Shown piece after piece: positions 1 through 8,890 of a DNA stretch of 64,000 bases. Under the pieces are notes generated by a model that worked only from the letters and a program-made list of their open reading frames with translations, made no database searches and was not told the origin of the DNA. The stretch is from Flexivirga alba (GTDB taxonomy: Bacteria; Actinomycetota; Actinomycetes; Actinomycetales; Dermatophilaceae). The translations under genes were made by a program, and so were the position numbers. Location: positions 3,596,001 through 3,660,000 of the forward strand of contig NZ_JBHSWH010000001.1 in assembly GCF_042661025.1 (NCBI RefSeq), given 5' to 3'. Numbering within the stretch: the first letter of the stretch is position 1; every line of letters begins with the position of its first letter.

Positions 1-2
1 TG

Positions 3-1373
3 CTGCCGGCCGACCTCGGCTGGCGACTGGCCTTCGGGCTCGGCGCGATCCTCGGACTGCTGGTGCTGCTCGTGCGGCGGCACGTACCCGAGAGTCCCCG
101 GTGGCTGTTCATCCACGGCAGGCAGGACGAGGCCGAACGGATCGTCGGCGACATCGAAGATGACGTGGAGGAGGAGACGGGCCAAGAGTTGTCCGAGCCG
201 GGCGACAGCATCACCGTCCGGCAACGCCAGGCGATCCCGTTCCGGGAGATCGCCAAGGTCGCGTTCAAGCTCTATCCGAAACGCGCGATCCTCGGCTTCT
301 CGTTGTTCGTCGGCCAGGCATTCCTCTACAACGGGATCACCTTCGACCTCGGAACCCTCTTGGGCAAGGCATACAAGGTGTCATCCGACCGGATTCCGAT
401 CTTCTTCATCCTGTATGCCGTAGCCAGTTTCCTGGGGCCGGTGCTGCTCGGTCGGCTGTTCGACACGGTCGGCAGGAAGCCGATGATCGCGATCTCCTAC
501 CTCGGCTCGGCTGTCGCCGGGCTGGTCCTGGCCTGGGTCGTCGTCGAATCGGCAGGTGGCGTATGGGGATTCGAAGCCATGCTGATGGTGACGTTCTTCC
601 TTGCCTCGTCCGGTGCGAGCGCGGCCTACCTGACGGTCAGCGAGATCTTCCCGATGGAGACGCGTGCGCTGGCCATCGCCTTCTTCTATGCCATTGGCAC
701 CGCTGCGGGCGGCATCGCGGGGCCACTGCTGTTCGGCCGGTTCATCGACTCCGGCGACACCTCGCTGATCGCTCTGGGCTTCATCATCGGTGCTGTGGTG
801 ATGGCGATCGGCGGAGTCGTCGAGCTGCTCTTCGGGGTGAATTCGGAGGGCAAGAGCCTGGAGAGCATCGCGATGCCGCTGACTGCCGAAGACGCGAAGG
901 ACGGCGGACAGGGGCGCGGCGGCGCGGAGCACGAGCAGAAGACTCAGGACACCGGGTCCTCGGGTGACGACGCCGACGACGACGAGAAGACACGCAGGGA
1001 CGAGCAACGTCGGGCCCGGGACGAGCGGATCAGGGCGCGGGAGGAACGCCGGCAACGGCGGCAGACGACCGGGGCGGCTCGGTACCGGCCGGGTCCGGGC
1101 CGGACGCTTTGGTCGCCTCGGATGTCTGTGTCAGACCCGACGGAACCACCTGACGTGCTCGACGACGAGATCGAGTCCATCGTCCGGGCGTTGGCCGATC
1201 ATGGAGCGCTCAATACCTCCAACCTGTTCGAGATGGTGCACGGGCGCTACTGGGGTCCTGGGCGATTCCGCCGCGCACTGCGGGAGGCGGTGGCTGAGGG
1301 GCGCGCCGAGCGGCTCTCCCGTGGCCGGTACGGACCGCCGGCCCCGTCCGACGGGTCTCGTTCAGACGGCTGA
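3..1373 (+). CDS. MFS sugar-porter-like transporter, 5' end outside the window
   Basis: The reading frame is open from base 3, so the true start lies before the window; 456 residues are visible. The sequence motif PESPRWLF near base 90 is the conserved end of the first six-helix half of the sugar porter family, and hydrophobic helices continue to about base 830. After the last helix comes a highly charged stretch of about 70 residues rich in E, R, D and Q (bases 890-1075). A compact final domain of about 75 residues (bases 1120-1370) looks like a small helical, winged-helix-like module. Substrate is unknown. The membrane part is secure; the nature of the C-terminal domain is inference. Confidence 0.85.
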   Translation: MPADLGWRLAFGLGAILGLLVLLVRRHVPESPRWLFIHGRQDEAERIVGDIEDDVEEETGQELSEPGDSITVRQRQAIPFREIAKVAFKLYPKRAILGFSLFVGQAFLYNGITFDLGTLLGKAYKVSSDRIPIFFILYAVASFLGPVLLGRLFDTVGRKPMIAISYLGSAVAGLVLAWVVVESAGGVWGFEAMLMVTFFLASSGASAAYLTVSEIFPMETRALAIAFFYAIGTAAGGIAGPLLFGRFIDSGDTSLIALGFIIGAVVMAIGGVVELLFGVNSEGKSLESIAMPLTAEDAKDGGQGRGGAEHEQKTQDTGSSGDDADDDEKTRRDEQRRARDERIRAREERRQRRQTTGAARYRPGPGRTLWSPRMSVSDPTEPPDVLDDEIESIVRALADHGALNTSNLFEMVHGRYWGPGRFRRALREAVAEGRAERLSRGRYGPPAPSDGSRSDG

Positions 1374-1501
1374 ATCACGCCACCGACGAGCCGGAAGCTG
1401 GAAGAGGTGGTCCGATGGTGAGCTCGCAGGGCTTGTCCAGGACGGGCTGCGAACGTGCTGCCATGGCACGCGCGCTGAAGGACGCGAGTTGAGGCATCGC
1501 G

Positions 1502-2368
1502 GTGTATCAGCTTGCAGTGGTGCTTGCGGTGGTCGCGGCCCTGCTGATCGCCGTCGGAGCCGCGCTGCAGTCGCGCACCGCGGTCGGTGTCCGCTCCGAG
1601 CGAATCAGCCGGATCCGTTTCCTGCTCATCTTGATTCGGCAGCCGCGCTGGCTGACTGGCGCGGTGGCAAGTGTCAGCGGCGTGGCGGTGCACGTCGTCG
1701 CGCTCAGCATCGGACCGGTGAGTGCGATCCAGCCTGTGGGCACGGTGGGTCTGATCTTCGCGGTGGGTGCGAGGTCGGCTCTGGACCGGACCCGGCCCAG
1801 CACGCGTGCGCTGATCGGATCGGGGATCGTCATCGTCGGGCTGGCTGCGTTCCTGGTCGTGCTGCCGCATGGTGAGGGCAGCACGCACGTACCGGCCCGT
1901 GGCGCGGTCGGTATGACCGTGATCGCGCTCGGGATCGCCGGCGTCGCGCTGGCCCTGCCGCGCCGGCGAGTCAGCCTCGACGTGCGTGCTGCGGCAATCG
2001 CGGCCGGCGCGGGAGCGTCATTCGGGGTGGGCGCGGCATTGATCGGGGCGATCGGGCGGCAGGCGGCGGCCAGTCTCGATGCCGTGCTGGGCTGGCCGAC
2101 ACTCCTGGTGATCGCCCTGCTCCTGGTCGGTGGGGTGGCGCAGCAGTCCGCCTACCGGCTGGCGCGATTCGCCGAGGTGTATGCCGTTGTGCTGGTCGTC
2201 GATCCGTTGAGCGCAGCATTCACCGGCGTCCTCGTGTTCGGAGACCAGATCCCGACCGCGCCGCTGAATCTGGCCTGGGTCGCGCTCGCGGCCGGGCTGA
2301 CCGCGGCCGGTGTCGTCGTACTGTCCCACGTCCACCCAGCACACTCGCGGGAACAGAGTGCCACCTGA
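1502..2368 (+). CDS. DMT/EamA-like multi-span membrane protein
   Basis: This 288-residue protein starts at GTG and is almost entirely hydrophobic, with about nine to ten predicted helices and a start typical of drug/metabolite-type permeases. A repeated pattern of helices ending in GPVSAIQPVG and VVDPLSAAFTG suggests the two internally related halves of the EamA fold. It probably moves a small metabolite across the inner membrane; nothing in the sequence names the substrate. Its TGA overlaps the ATG of the next gene by one base (TGATG), so it is likely translated together with the glycosyltransferase. No clear Shine-Dalgarno site precedes the GTG. Confidence 0.8.
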   Translation: MYQLAVVLAVVAALLIAVGAALQSRTAVGVRSERISRIRFLLILIRQPRWLTGAVASVSGVAVHVVALSIGPVSAIQPVGTVGLIFAVGARSALDRTRPSTRALIGSGIVIVGLAAFLVVLPHGEGSTHVPARGAVGMTVIALGIAGVALALPRRRVSLDVRAAAIAAGAGASFGVGAALIGAIGRQAAASLDAVLGWPTLLVIALLLVGGVAQQSAYRLARFAEVYAVVLVVDPLSAAFTGVLVFGDQIPTAPLNLAWVALAAGLTAAGVVVLSHVHPAHSREQSAT

Positions 2369-3516
2369 TGCGCATTTTGATAGCTACCGACACCTACCCG
2401 CCCGACGTCAGCGGCAGCTCCGTCTTCGCCCGGCGGCTCGCCCGGGGTCTGGTCGAATACGGACACGAGGTCCACGTCGTGTGTTCCTCGGACAGTGGGC
2501 CGCGGAAGCTGGTCGTCGACCCCGACGGGGTCCGCGTCCACCGGCTGCCGTCCCTACCGTTGCTGATCCATCCACCGCTGCGTTTCACGAATCCGGTCGG
2601 CGCGTCTCGACGCGTGCACGGACTGGTCGCGCGGATCCGGCCCGACGTGCTGCATGCACAGGATCACTTCACGATCGGTCGCGCAGCGATCCGGGCCGCC
2701 GTTAAAAGCGGCATACCGGTGGTGGCGACCAACCACTTCATGCCGCAGAACCTCACGCCATACATTCCACGTCCGTGCCGCCCGCTGCTGGCCGGTGCCG
2801 CGTGGTACGACTTCCAGCGGGTGTACCGCAACGCAGATCGGGTGACCGCGCCGACCCCGACGGCTGCCGCGCTGGTACGCCGGCACTGTCTGAGCCGTGC
2901 GGTCGAACCGATTTCATGCGGCGTGGACACCGACGCGTTTCACCCGCGCTCAGGTCCGGAGGCCAGCCGGCGAGCGCTCGCGCTCCCCGACGTGCCGACC
3001 ATCGGGTATGTCGGAAGGCTCGACGCCGACAAGCGGCTCGAGGAGCCGATACAGGCACTCGCCCGCCTTCCCGTTCCGGTCCACTTCGTGGTCGCCGGCG
3101 CTGGTGCGTGCCGTCCCCGGTTGGAGAAGCTCGCGGCCGATCTCGGCATCGCGGAGCGGACCCACTTCCTCGGCTTCGTGCCGGACGCGATCCTGCCCGA
3201 GGTGTATGCCGCGTGCGACGTGTTCTGCATGCCAGGGATTGCGGAGCTGCAGAGCATTGCCACCCTCGAAGCACTCGCGACGGGGCTGCCCGTTGTGCTC
3301 GCCAATGCGGTCGCCCTGCCGCACCTGGTGGAGCAAGGCGCCAACGGCTTCCTCTACCCACCCGGCGATATCACCGCGCTTACGCAGGCGCTGCTGACGC
3401 TACTCGCCGCGGACCGGCGGACGATGTGCGCTGTCAGCAGGCACATCGCCGAGCGCCATGCTGCCCGGCGCACGGTTGCCAGATTCGATGAGATCTACCG
3501 GCAGCTCGCGCGGTAA
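2368..3516 (+). CDS. GT4-family glycosyltransferase (GT-B fold)
   Basis: The 382-residue protein opens with MRILIATDTYPPDVSGSS, the typical N-terminal strand and glycine-rich loop of GT4 retaining glycosyltransferases. The donor-binding half carries GYVGRLDADKRLE and the E-x7-E motif in AELQSIATLEALATG, whose two glutamates bind the nucleotide sugar. It should transfer a sugar from a nucleotide donor to a lipid or polysaccharide acceptor at the cytoplasmic face of the membrane. Coupling to the preceding membrane protein suggests one works on a product that the other moves, but this is inference. Acceptor and sugar cannot be read from the sequence. Confidence 0.88.
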   Translation: MRILIATDTYPPDVSGSSVFARRLARGLVEYGHEVHVVCSSDSGPRKLVVDPDGVRVHRLPSLPLLIHPPLRFTNPVGASRRVHGLVARIRPDVLHAQDHFTIGRAAIRAAVKSGIPVVATNHFMPQNLTPYIPRPCRPLLAGAAWYDFQRVYRNADRVTAPTPTAAALVRRHCLSRAVEPISCGVDTDAFHPRSGPEASRRALALPDVPTIGYVGRLDADKRLEEPIQALARLPVPVHFVVAGAGACRPRLEKLAADLGIAERTHFLGFVPDAILPEVYAACDVFCMPGIAELQSIATLEALATGLPVVLANAVALPHLVEQGANGFLYPPGDITALTQALLTLLAADRRTMCAVSRHIAERHAARRTVARFDEIYRQLAR

Positions 3517-3550
3517 GGAGCGCTGCTGCCCATAGCGCGTGCGGCCTCAC

Positions 3551-3575
3551 GTGTAGGTGCGCTGTAAATGGGTAA
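3551..3575 (+). promoter_or_regulatory. Candidate SigB/SigF-type promoter for the TraR/DksA gene
   Basis: GTGT, a 15-base spacer and GGGTAA lie 120 bases before the GTG of the TraR/DksA-like gene. The -10 matches the GGGTA core of SigB/SigF promoters; the -35 is imperfect (GTGT rather than GTTT), the same variant as before the catalase gene. Confidence 0.4.
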
Positions 3576-3695
3576 GGGCAGACCGGAGCGTTATTCACAC
3601 ATTTGCTGCCGCTGTCCCCGCAGCGTCGGCTGGGCTCTGCCTGGCTCGGGTGAGTCAGGGCCGTCACCACCTCAGGTTCCCGTTAGGAGCACGTC

Positions 3696-4109
3696 GTGAC
3701 GAAACCCAACACAAGCACCCGACACAGCCTGACCACCGCTGACCTGGCGCGGGCACGCGCGCGCTTGGACTCAGAATTGTTCCGGCTTCGCGAGGAACTG
3801 GTCACGGCAGGCGCGGATGCCACCACCTACGTGCGTTGCGGCGCGACCGGCGATGACCCAGGCGACCTGGGTGCCGCGCCGCCGTCCCGGATCGACCGCG
3901 GTAACGGCGCGGTCGCCGAAGTTCGGCTGCTGATGCAGGAGACGACCGCAGCCCTCAAGCGCATCGAGTACGGCACGTACGGGACCTGTGAGTCGTGCAC
4001 ACACCCGATCGGCGTGGCGCGCCTGGGCGCATTCCCACGTGTCACCTTGTGCCTGCACTGCCGCGACCTGGTCGCACACCACTGGCCGGCGATACGACCA
4101 GACCGGTGA
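3696..4109 (+). CDS. TraR/DksA-type zinc-finger protein
   Basis: The 137-residue protein has an N-terminal helical half and a C-terminal zinc finger with CESC and CLHC pairs, the signature of the TraR/DksA family. Family members bind in the secondary channel of RNA polymerase and change promoter choice under stress or starvation. The acidic residues at the coiled-coil tip cannot be assigned by eye. It starts with GTG behind GGAGC in a 179-base gap that also contains a SigB-like promoter candidate. Confidence 0.85.
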   Translation: MTKPNTSTRHSLTTADLARARARLDSELFRLREELVTAGADATTYVRCGATGDDPGDLGAAPPSRIDRGNGAVAEVRLLMQETTAALKRIEYGTYGTCESCTHPIGVARLGAFPRVTLCLHCRDLVAHHWPAIRPDR

Positions 4110-4149
4110 AACACTGGACACCCCCTCCGAACTCCACAATGGATCGATC

Positions 4150-4761
4150 ATGAGTGTCTTCGTACGCCAGTGTGACCCGGTCGACTTCCTTGTCACGGCC
4201 GCGATGATGTACCGCGTCCGGGCCGTCGCCAGCGACGATCAGGGTCTGGACCCCGATCGCTTGGGACGCATGCTGTTGCGCGGCCACGTCGCCAGCGGTT
4301 ACTGCGAGGGCGCCCACCATCGCGGCGAGTGCGACGATGACGGCCACCGTGCCCTGTACCACGGGTACACGTGGACACCCATACCGGAGAGCGACGTGGA
4401 CCCGCTGGCTGTCGTGGATGCTTGTCAGGCCATAGCGCGGGAAAGCAATGATCATCCCTGCCGAGCTGCCGACGAGACGGCAGCGTTCCTCAACCAGCTG
4501 GAGCACGCCGCCGCGAACCGGGTACTGATAACCCAGCCCGCTCGGCCCTCAATTCCGCGGAGACCGGTCGGGGTGCCGTCGAAAGCCGACGCTCCGACCC
4601 GGGCATCAGACTCCGCGCCGACAAGGCCCGCGGATTGTGGCTCTGCTGCTACCGGTCCGGCCTCACTGCTCCGGGTCGATGCCGGCAAACATGATCGTGT
4701 CGTGAGCGACTTGCCGCATCGACCAGGCCACGGCCCGTTCCGGTTCCGGAGCGTCTGGTGA
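4150..4761 (+). CDS. Hypothetical protein, possible small regulatory or carrier protein
   Basis: The frame gives 203 residues from the ATG at 4150. The first 120 residues look like a real acidic, histidine/cysteine-containing protein (CEGAHHRGECDDDGH in the middle); the last third is low-complexity and overlaps the convergent FUSC gene by about 100 bases, so the true end may be earlier or the frame may be broken. I do not recognise a family. No strong ribosome site is visible before the ATG. Confidence 0.4.
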   Translation: MSVFVRQCDPVDFLVTAAMMYRVRAVASDDQGLDPDRLGRMLLRGHVASGYCEGAHHRGECDDDGHRALYHGYTWTPIPESDVDPLAVVDACQAIARESNDHPCRAADETAAFLNQLEHAAANRVLITQPARPSIPRRPVGVPSKADAPTRASDSAPTRPADCGSAATGPASLLRVDAGKHDRVVSDLPHRPGHGPFRFRSVW

Positions 4762-5739
4762 GATCTGCGATGTGCTGCGGGCGATCCGCAGCGCCTCGTC
4801 AGCCGCGTGCTGGCGCACGTCGCGGTTCGTCGGAGCGGTGGCGAGTGCTTGCAGCACGTCGCCCAACTCGCTGATCGCGCCCTTCAGCGATTGCAGTTGA
4901 GCCTCGCCGGCGGCGATGATCGCCCGGGTCAGCGCGAGGCAACTGCTGCCCAGCAGGTCGAGCTGTCCGGCGTTCTCCTCCTCCTGGACTATCGGCTCTC
5001 GGCGCAGCCACCACCGCGGCGTGCGTCGGGCGGTGTGCAGCGTCAGTTGCCGTGTCTTGCCGAGCTCAGTGAGTCGGTCACGCACGGTGCGCAGCTGCTC
5101 GACGGCGCGGTCGGCGGGTGCGTCGTCGTTGCGTTCGATGGCCTCGGCGGCGAGGTGCATCGATCGCGCCATACCGGCGAGGGCAGCGGATTCGTCCCGG
5201 TGCAACAGTTTGAGCGGCGCTGCCGGGAACAGCAGCTGACTGACGACCAGCGCGACGCCGCCGCCGATCAGCGCGTCGATCAGTCGGGCCGGGCCGACCC
5301 CGGGCGCGTTCGTGGCGACGGTCAGTATGGCGCTCGCCGCCGCCTGGGCGATGATCATCCGAGCCGAGCCGAGCACCAGGGCGAGCAGCATCGAGACGAG
5401 CGTCGCCACCGCCAGGGTCACGTATCCGGAGCCCATCACCGTGACGGCCGCCTCCGCGACGACGATGCCGAGGATGACGCCCGCCAGCATCCGTAGCGCG
5501 TTCGTGCCGCGCTCCCCGCGGGTGGCGTTGAGCGCTACGACGGCGGCGATCGGTGCGAAGAACGGCTGATGGTGCTGGACCAGATGCCGGGCGATCACCC
5601 ACGAGACCGTGGCGGCGAACGTCCCCTGTATGGCGGGCCAGCCGCCGCTGCGCACCCGCTGCCAGGCGTCGTCGACCTCACCCGCGATCAGCTGTCGCCA
5701 GTGCTCGGCGTCAGCAGGCAACAACCTGGAGCGGGTCAA
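4663..5739 (-). CDS. FUSC / aromatic acid exporter family membrane protein
   Basis: The 358-residue protein has about six N-terminal helices with the FUSC pattern (AAVVALNATRGERGTNALRM, then VVSQLLFPAAPLKLL) followed by a soluble helical tail of about 170 residues. Proteins of this family export aromatic acids or similar amphipathic compounds. It starts with TTG in a TTGA overlap with the stop codon of the upstream sugar porter, so translation is probably coupled. It is the last gene of an operon that begins with the xanthine-dehydrogenase-like remnant. Confidence 0.8.
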   Translation of the reverse strand: MTRSRLLPADAEHWRQLIAGEVDDAWQRVRSGGWPAIQGTFAATVSWVIARHLVQHHQPFFAPIAAVVALNATRGERGTNALRMLAGVILGIVVAEAAVTVMGSGYVTLAVATLVSMLLALVLGSARMIIAQAAASAILTVATNAPGVGPARLIDALIGGGVALVVSQLLFPAAPLKLLHRDESAALAGMARSMHLAAEAIERNDDAPADRAVEQLRTVRDRLTELGKTRQLTLHTARRTPRWWLRREPIVQEEENAGQLDLLGSSCLALTRAIIAAGEAQLQSLKGAISELGDVLQALATAPTNRDVRQHAADEALRIARSTSQISPDAPEPERAVAWSMRQVAHDTIMFAGIDPEQ

Positions 5740-7199
5740 GACGACGAGGGAGACTCAGCCTCTTGCGGGGCTGCTTCCCGACCGAAGCGGTGCTGCATGT
5801 CCTCGTCGATCTCGGGGAAGTCACGGTCCTTGGTCTCCGGGACGTACTTGCCGATGAAGAACAGGGCGAAGACGCAGATGACCGCGAAGCACCAGAACGT
5901 CTGGCCGAGGCCGATCGTGGTGACCACCGTCAGGAACACCTGGCTGACAATGAGGTTGGACGCCCAGTTGACTGCGGTGGCCGCGCCGGAGCCCGTCGCG
6001 CTGGCGTTCGGCGGGAAAATCTCCCCGATCAGCACCCAGAAGAGCGGCCCCATGCCGACGGCGAAGCCCGCGATGTAGAGCACCATGAACACCAGCGACA
6101 GGACCGAACCCCAGGAGGCCACGAACGACAGGCCCATCACTGCGAGCGCGACCAGCATGACGCTCATCGAGATGAGCAGCAGCTTGCGACGCCCCATCCG
6201 GCCGACCACCCACAGCGAGACGATCGTCATGAGCAGGTTGATGACGCCGACGGCGACGGCGTAGTAGATCGAGTTGGACGCGGTCAAGCCGGTCTTCTGC
6301 ATGATGGTCGGTGCGTAGTAGATGATCGTATTGATCCCACCGAACTGTTGGAGGGCTGCCAGCACGACACCGACGACGAGGGCCGGTCGCACCGCCTTGT
6401 TGAACAGGCCGCGCCAGCCGACCTTCTCACCGCTCTTGTGCTGCTCTTCCTCCATCTCCTGCTGGCGCGCTTCCAGCAATTGCTGGCCACCGTCCTCGTC
6501 GCCGGCGATCCGGCGGTAGACCTTCTGCGCCTTGTCGGTGTGGTCGTTGGTCAGCAACCAGGCCGGAGACTCCGGAATCATGATCAGGGCGCCGAGCAGT
6601 ATGACGATCGCCGGGATCGCGCCGACCGCAAACATCCCGCGCCAGCTCTGGACGCTGGAGAACGCCAGGTTGACCAGGTAGGCGACCATGATCCCGATCG
6701 TGATCATCAGCTGGTTGAGGGTGAGCACCCGGCCGCGGACCTGCGCCGGTGCGAGCTCGCCCAGGTAGGTGGGCACCAGCGCGGAGGCGCTGCCGACTGC
6801 GAGACCGAGCACCACCCGGCCGACCAGCAACATGACGTAACCGGTGGCGAAGACTGCGATCGCGGTGCCGATCAGGAAAATCACTCCGACCAGAGCCAGC
6901 ACCTTGCGACGTCCGAGCGAGTCGGCCACTCGGCCCTCACCGAGTGCGCCGACCATCGCGCCCAGCAGCAGCAGACTGACGACCGCGCCCTGTTCGGTGG
7001 AGGAGAGGTGGAAGTCGGTCTTGATGAACAGCAGCGCCCCGGAGATCACGCCGGTGTCGTAGCCGAACAGGAACCCGCCGACGGCGATCACCGAAGCCCA
7101 CGTCCAGATCGTGCGCTTTCCCTTATCGGTCAGCTCGACCTGTTCGGCCTCCTGCCGTCCGGTGTCCTGCTGACCGGATGAATGCTCCACGTGTGACAT
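5736..7199 (-). CDS. MFS sugar porter (sugar or inositol:proton symporter)
   Basis: The 487-residue protein is a full-length member of the sugar porter family: GYDTGVISGAL in helix 1, GRRKVL after helix 2, PESPAWLL before the central loop, QQFGGINTIIYYAP in helix 7, GRRKLL and a final PETKDRDFPEI. These motifs match proton-coupled uptake of hexoses, pentoses or inositol. The start at 7199 has GAGGAG just upstream; longer frames upstream lie in the neighbouring gene. One base separates it from the stop of the preceding gene and it overlaps the next by four bases, so the three genes form one operon. Confidence 0.9.
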   Translation of the reverse strand: MSHVEHSSGQQDTGRQEAEQVELTDKGKRTIWTWASVIAVGGFLFGYDTGVISGALLFIKTDFHLSSTEQGAVVSLLLLGAMVGALGEGRVADSLGRRKVLALVGVIFLIGTAIAVFATGYVMLLVGRVVLGLAVGSASALVPTYLGELAPAQVRGRVLTLNQLMITIGIMVAYLVNLAFSSVQSWRGMFAVGAIPAIVILLGALIMIPESPAWLLTNDHTDKAQKVYRRIAGDEDGGQQLLEARQQEMEEEQHKSGEKVGWRGLFNKAVRPALVVGVVLAALQQFGGINTIIYYAPTIMQKTGLTASNSIYYAVAVGVINLLMTIVSLWVVGRMGRRKLLLISMSVMLVALAVMGLSFVASWGSVLSLVFMVLYIAGFAVGMGPLFWVLIGEIFPPNASATGSGAATAVNWASNLIVSQVFLTVVTTIGLGQTFWCFAVICVFALFFIGKYVPETKDRDFPEIDEDMQHRFGREAAPQEAESPSSS

Positions 7200-7200
7200 C

Positions 7201-7983
7201 TCATGTCTCCTCTGCGCTGACGAACTGGTCGGGAGTGATCGGAAGATCGCGCACGCGCACGCCAGTCGCGTGGTGGGCGGCATTCGCGATCGCCGCGGCC
7301 GCACCGACGATGCCGATCTCGCCGATGCCTCGGGTCCCCATCGGATTGGTGTGCGGGTCGGACTCGTCGAGCCACACCGCCTCGATGTCGGCGACATCCG
7401 CGTGCGCCGCGATGTGGTACTCCGCGAAATCGTGATTGACGATGTGCCCGAAGCTCGGGTCCATCACGCTGTGCTCGAAGAGAGCCATCGACAGGCCCAT
7501 CGTCATACCGCCGATCAGCTGGGAGCGCGCGGTGCGCGGATTGATGATCCGCCCGACGGAAAAGACGCCCAACATGCGCGGCACACGAATCTCCCCGGTG
7601 TCGCGGTGAACTCGCACCTCGGCGAACTGCGCTCCGAACGAGTGCGCCGCAAACTGTTTCGCCACAAGGTCTTTCGGCGCCTCGGCTTCAGTCATGGCGC
7701 CCTCCGTGGGGCTGCCCCCATGGTGCAGCTGGCCCTCGTCATCGGCCAGTCCGCCTGCCGTCACCACCTCGGCGCCGTCATTGGCGACCGCGAGAGACAG
7801 GCACGTGGTCGCGCGGCGGCCGTCGACCAACGCTGTGCACGCGCCGCACTGCCCGCGATCACAGCCCTTCTTCGGCACCGTGACACCCAGTCGATCCCGC
7901 AGCGCATCCAACAGGCTCGTGCGAGTGTCGACCGTCAGGGCGCGTCGCCGACCGTCGACGCGCAGAATGATCCGGGCTTCCAT
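7201..7983 (-). CDS. Collapsed xanthine-dehydrogenase-family fusion: [2Fe-2S] domain joined to the end of the molybdenum subunit
   Basis: Residues 1-85 are a plant-type [2Fe-2S] domain with C41, C46, C49 and C61 (CX4CX2CX11C), as in the small iron-sulfur subunit (YagT-like). After residue 88 the sequence jumps, via a linker of about 20 residues, to the last 155 residues of the molybdopterin subunit (YagR-like), including FSVGRIINPRTARSQLIGG and NPMGTRGIGEIG. The second iron-sulfur half, the whole FAD subunit and most of the molybdenum subunit are missing, yet the frame is intact over 260 residues. The start at 7983 has AGGAG seven bases upstream. Enzyme activity is unlikely; electron transfer by the ferredoxin part is possible. 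It heads an operon with the sugar porter. Confidence 0.8.
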   Translation of the reverse strand: MEARIILRVDGRRRALTVDTRTSLLDALRDRLGVTVPKKGCDRGQCGACTALVDGRRATTCLSLAVANDGAEVVTAGGLADDEGQLHHGGSPTEGAMTEAEAPKDLVAKQFAAHSFGAQFAEVRVHRDTGEIRVPRMLGVFSVGRIINPRTARSQLIGGMTMGLSMALFEHSVMDPSFGHIVNHDFAEYHIAAHADVADIEAVWLDESDPHTNPMGTRGIGEIGIVGAAAAIANAAHHATGVRVRDLPITPDQFVSAEET

Positions 7984-8026
7984 CAGGTTCTCCTCGCGCA
8001 GCACGGCAGGCTTCCTGACGGAGCAG

Positions 8027-8052
8027 CTACCCGAGCGCGGGAGTGATCAAAC
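8027..8052 (-). promoter_or_regulatory. SigB/SigF-type promoter for the fusion-gene operon
   Basis: On the minus strand GTTT, a 16-base spacer and GGGTAG lie about 44 bases before the start at 7983. Both boxes match the SigB/SigF consensus. Confidence 0.6.
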
Positions 8053-8110
8053 GGGCCAGCCGCCTACGGCGGCTCGATGCGGGATGGGTTGCCGGTCCCG
8101 CGCGGCGGAC

Positions 8111-8890
8111 TCAGACTGCGGGTCGGGACACCTGCTGAGGCGGGCTGCCGGCTGATGCGGTCTCGGGCTCGGCCTCGTTGAGTGTTGCGCCGATGCCCTG
8201 CGTGATGGTCCCCGCGGCGACCAGTTCCTCGGCCACCACCCGGAGCTTGATGTTCTGCTCCTGGGAGTAGCGGCGCAGCACCTCGAACGCCTGGTCCAGG
8301 TTGAGCCCGTATCGCTGCATCAGCATGCCCTGGGCGATCCCGATGGCTTGGCGAGTCTGGAGTGCGGTGTGCAAGCCGTCGTTGCGGCGGGTGGCGGTCA
8401 GAGCGTTGGCGGCGTGGCGCGCGAAGATACTGGCGATCATCACGTCCGTGTTGTCGAAGACGTCCGGGGCGTGGGCATAGAGATTGAGCCCGCCGAGGGT
8501 GCGCTCCGGGGTGTCCAGGCGCACACTCAGGATGGCTCGGAAACCCAGCTCAGCGGCTGCGGGTGCCCAGCGGGGCCAACGCTTCTCGGACTCCATGTCC
8601 TCGATGACGTAGGTGTCGAGCTTCCACACCGCGTCCAGGCAGGGGCCTTCCCCGAATTCGTACTGCAGCGCGTCGGCCTTCTCCACCAGCGGCGAGGTGC
8701 ACGCCGGTGTGTCCACTGTGCCGTCGGTGCGGCGGATCGAGACACCGCAGGCATCACATGCCGGGACCGTCTCGACTGCGAGCTCGGTGATCAACGCCAG
8801 GGTCGGCTGCTCGCCTCCGGCGTGCATCAGATCACGGCTGATCTGCTCGAACGCCCGAGCACGACCGAAGTCTTTTGTCTCATGCGACAC
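8111..8890 (-). CDS. GAF-ANTAR domain transcription antitermination regulator
   Basis: The protein has 259 residues from the GTG at 8890, which has AGGTGG upstream; a longer frame reaches 8962 but lacks such a site. A GAF domain fills about residues 30-175 and an ANTAR domain about 180-235 (LQTRQAIGIAQGMLMQRYGLN, then a helical hairpin). ANTAR domains bind paired RNA hairpins and prevent early transcription termination; GAF domains sense small ligands. It is transcribed divergently from the PRC-barrel gene at 9281. One of four ANTAR proteins in 7.5 kb. Confidence 0.85.
   Translation of the reverse strand: MSHETKDFGRARAFEQISRDLMHAGGEQPTLALITELAVETVPACDACGVSIRRTDGTVDTPACTSPLVEKADALQYEFGEGPCLDAVWKLDTYVIEDMESEKRWPRWAPAAAELGFRAILSVRLDTPERTLGGLNLYAHAPDVFDNTDVMIASIFARHAANALTATRRNDGLHTALQTRQAIGIAQGMLMQRYGLNLDQAFEVLRRYSQEQNIKLRVVAEELVAAGTITQGIGATLNEAEPETASAGSPPQQVSRPAV

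Noticed and set aside
5553..7181. Open frame of 542 codons on the plus strand
   Set aside because: It lies antisense to the sugar porter and FUSC genes, is rich in D, H, R and Q, has no hydrophobic or domain pattern and no ribosome site; a shadow of high-GC codon usage.
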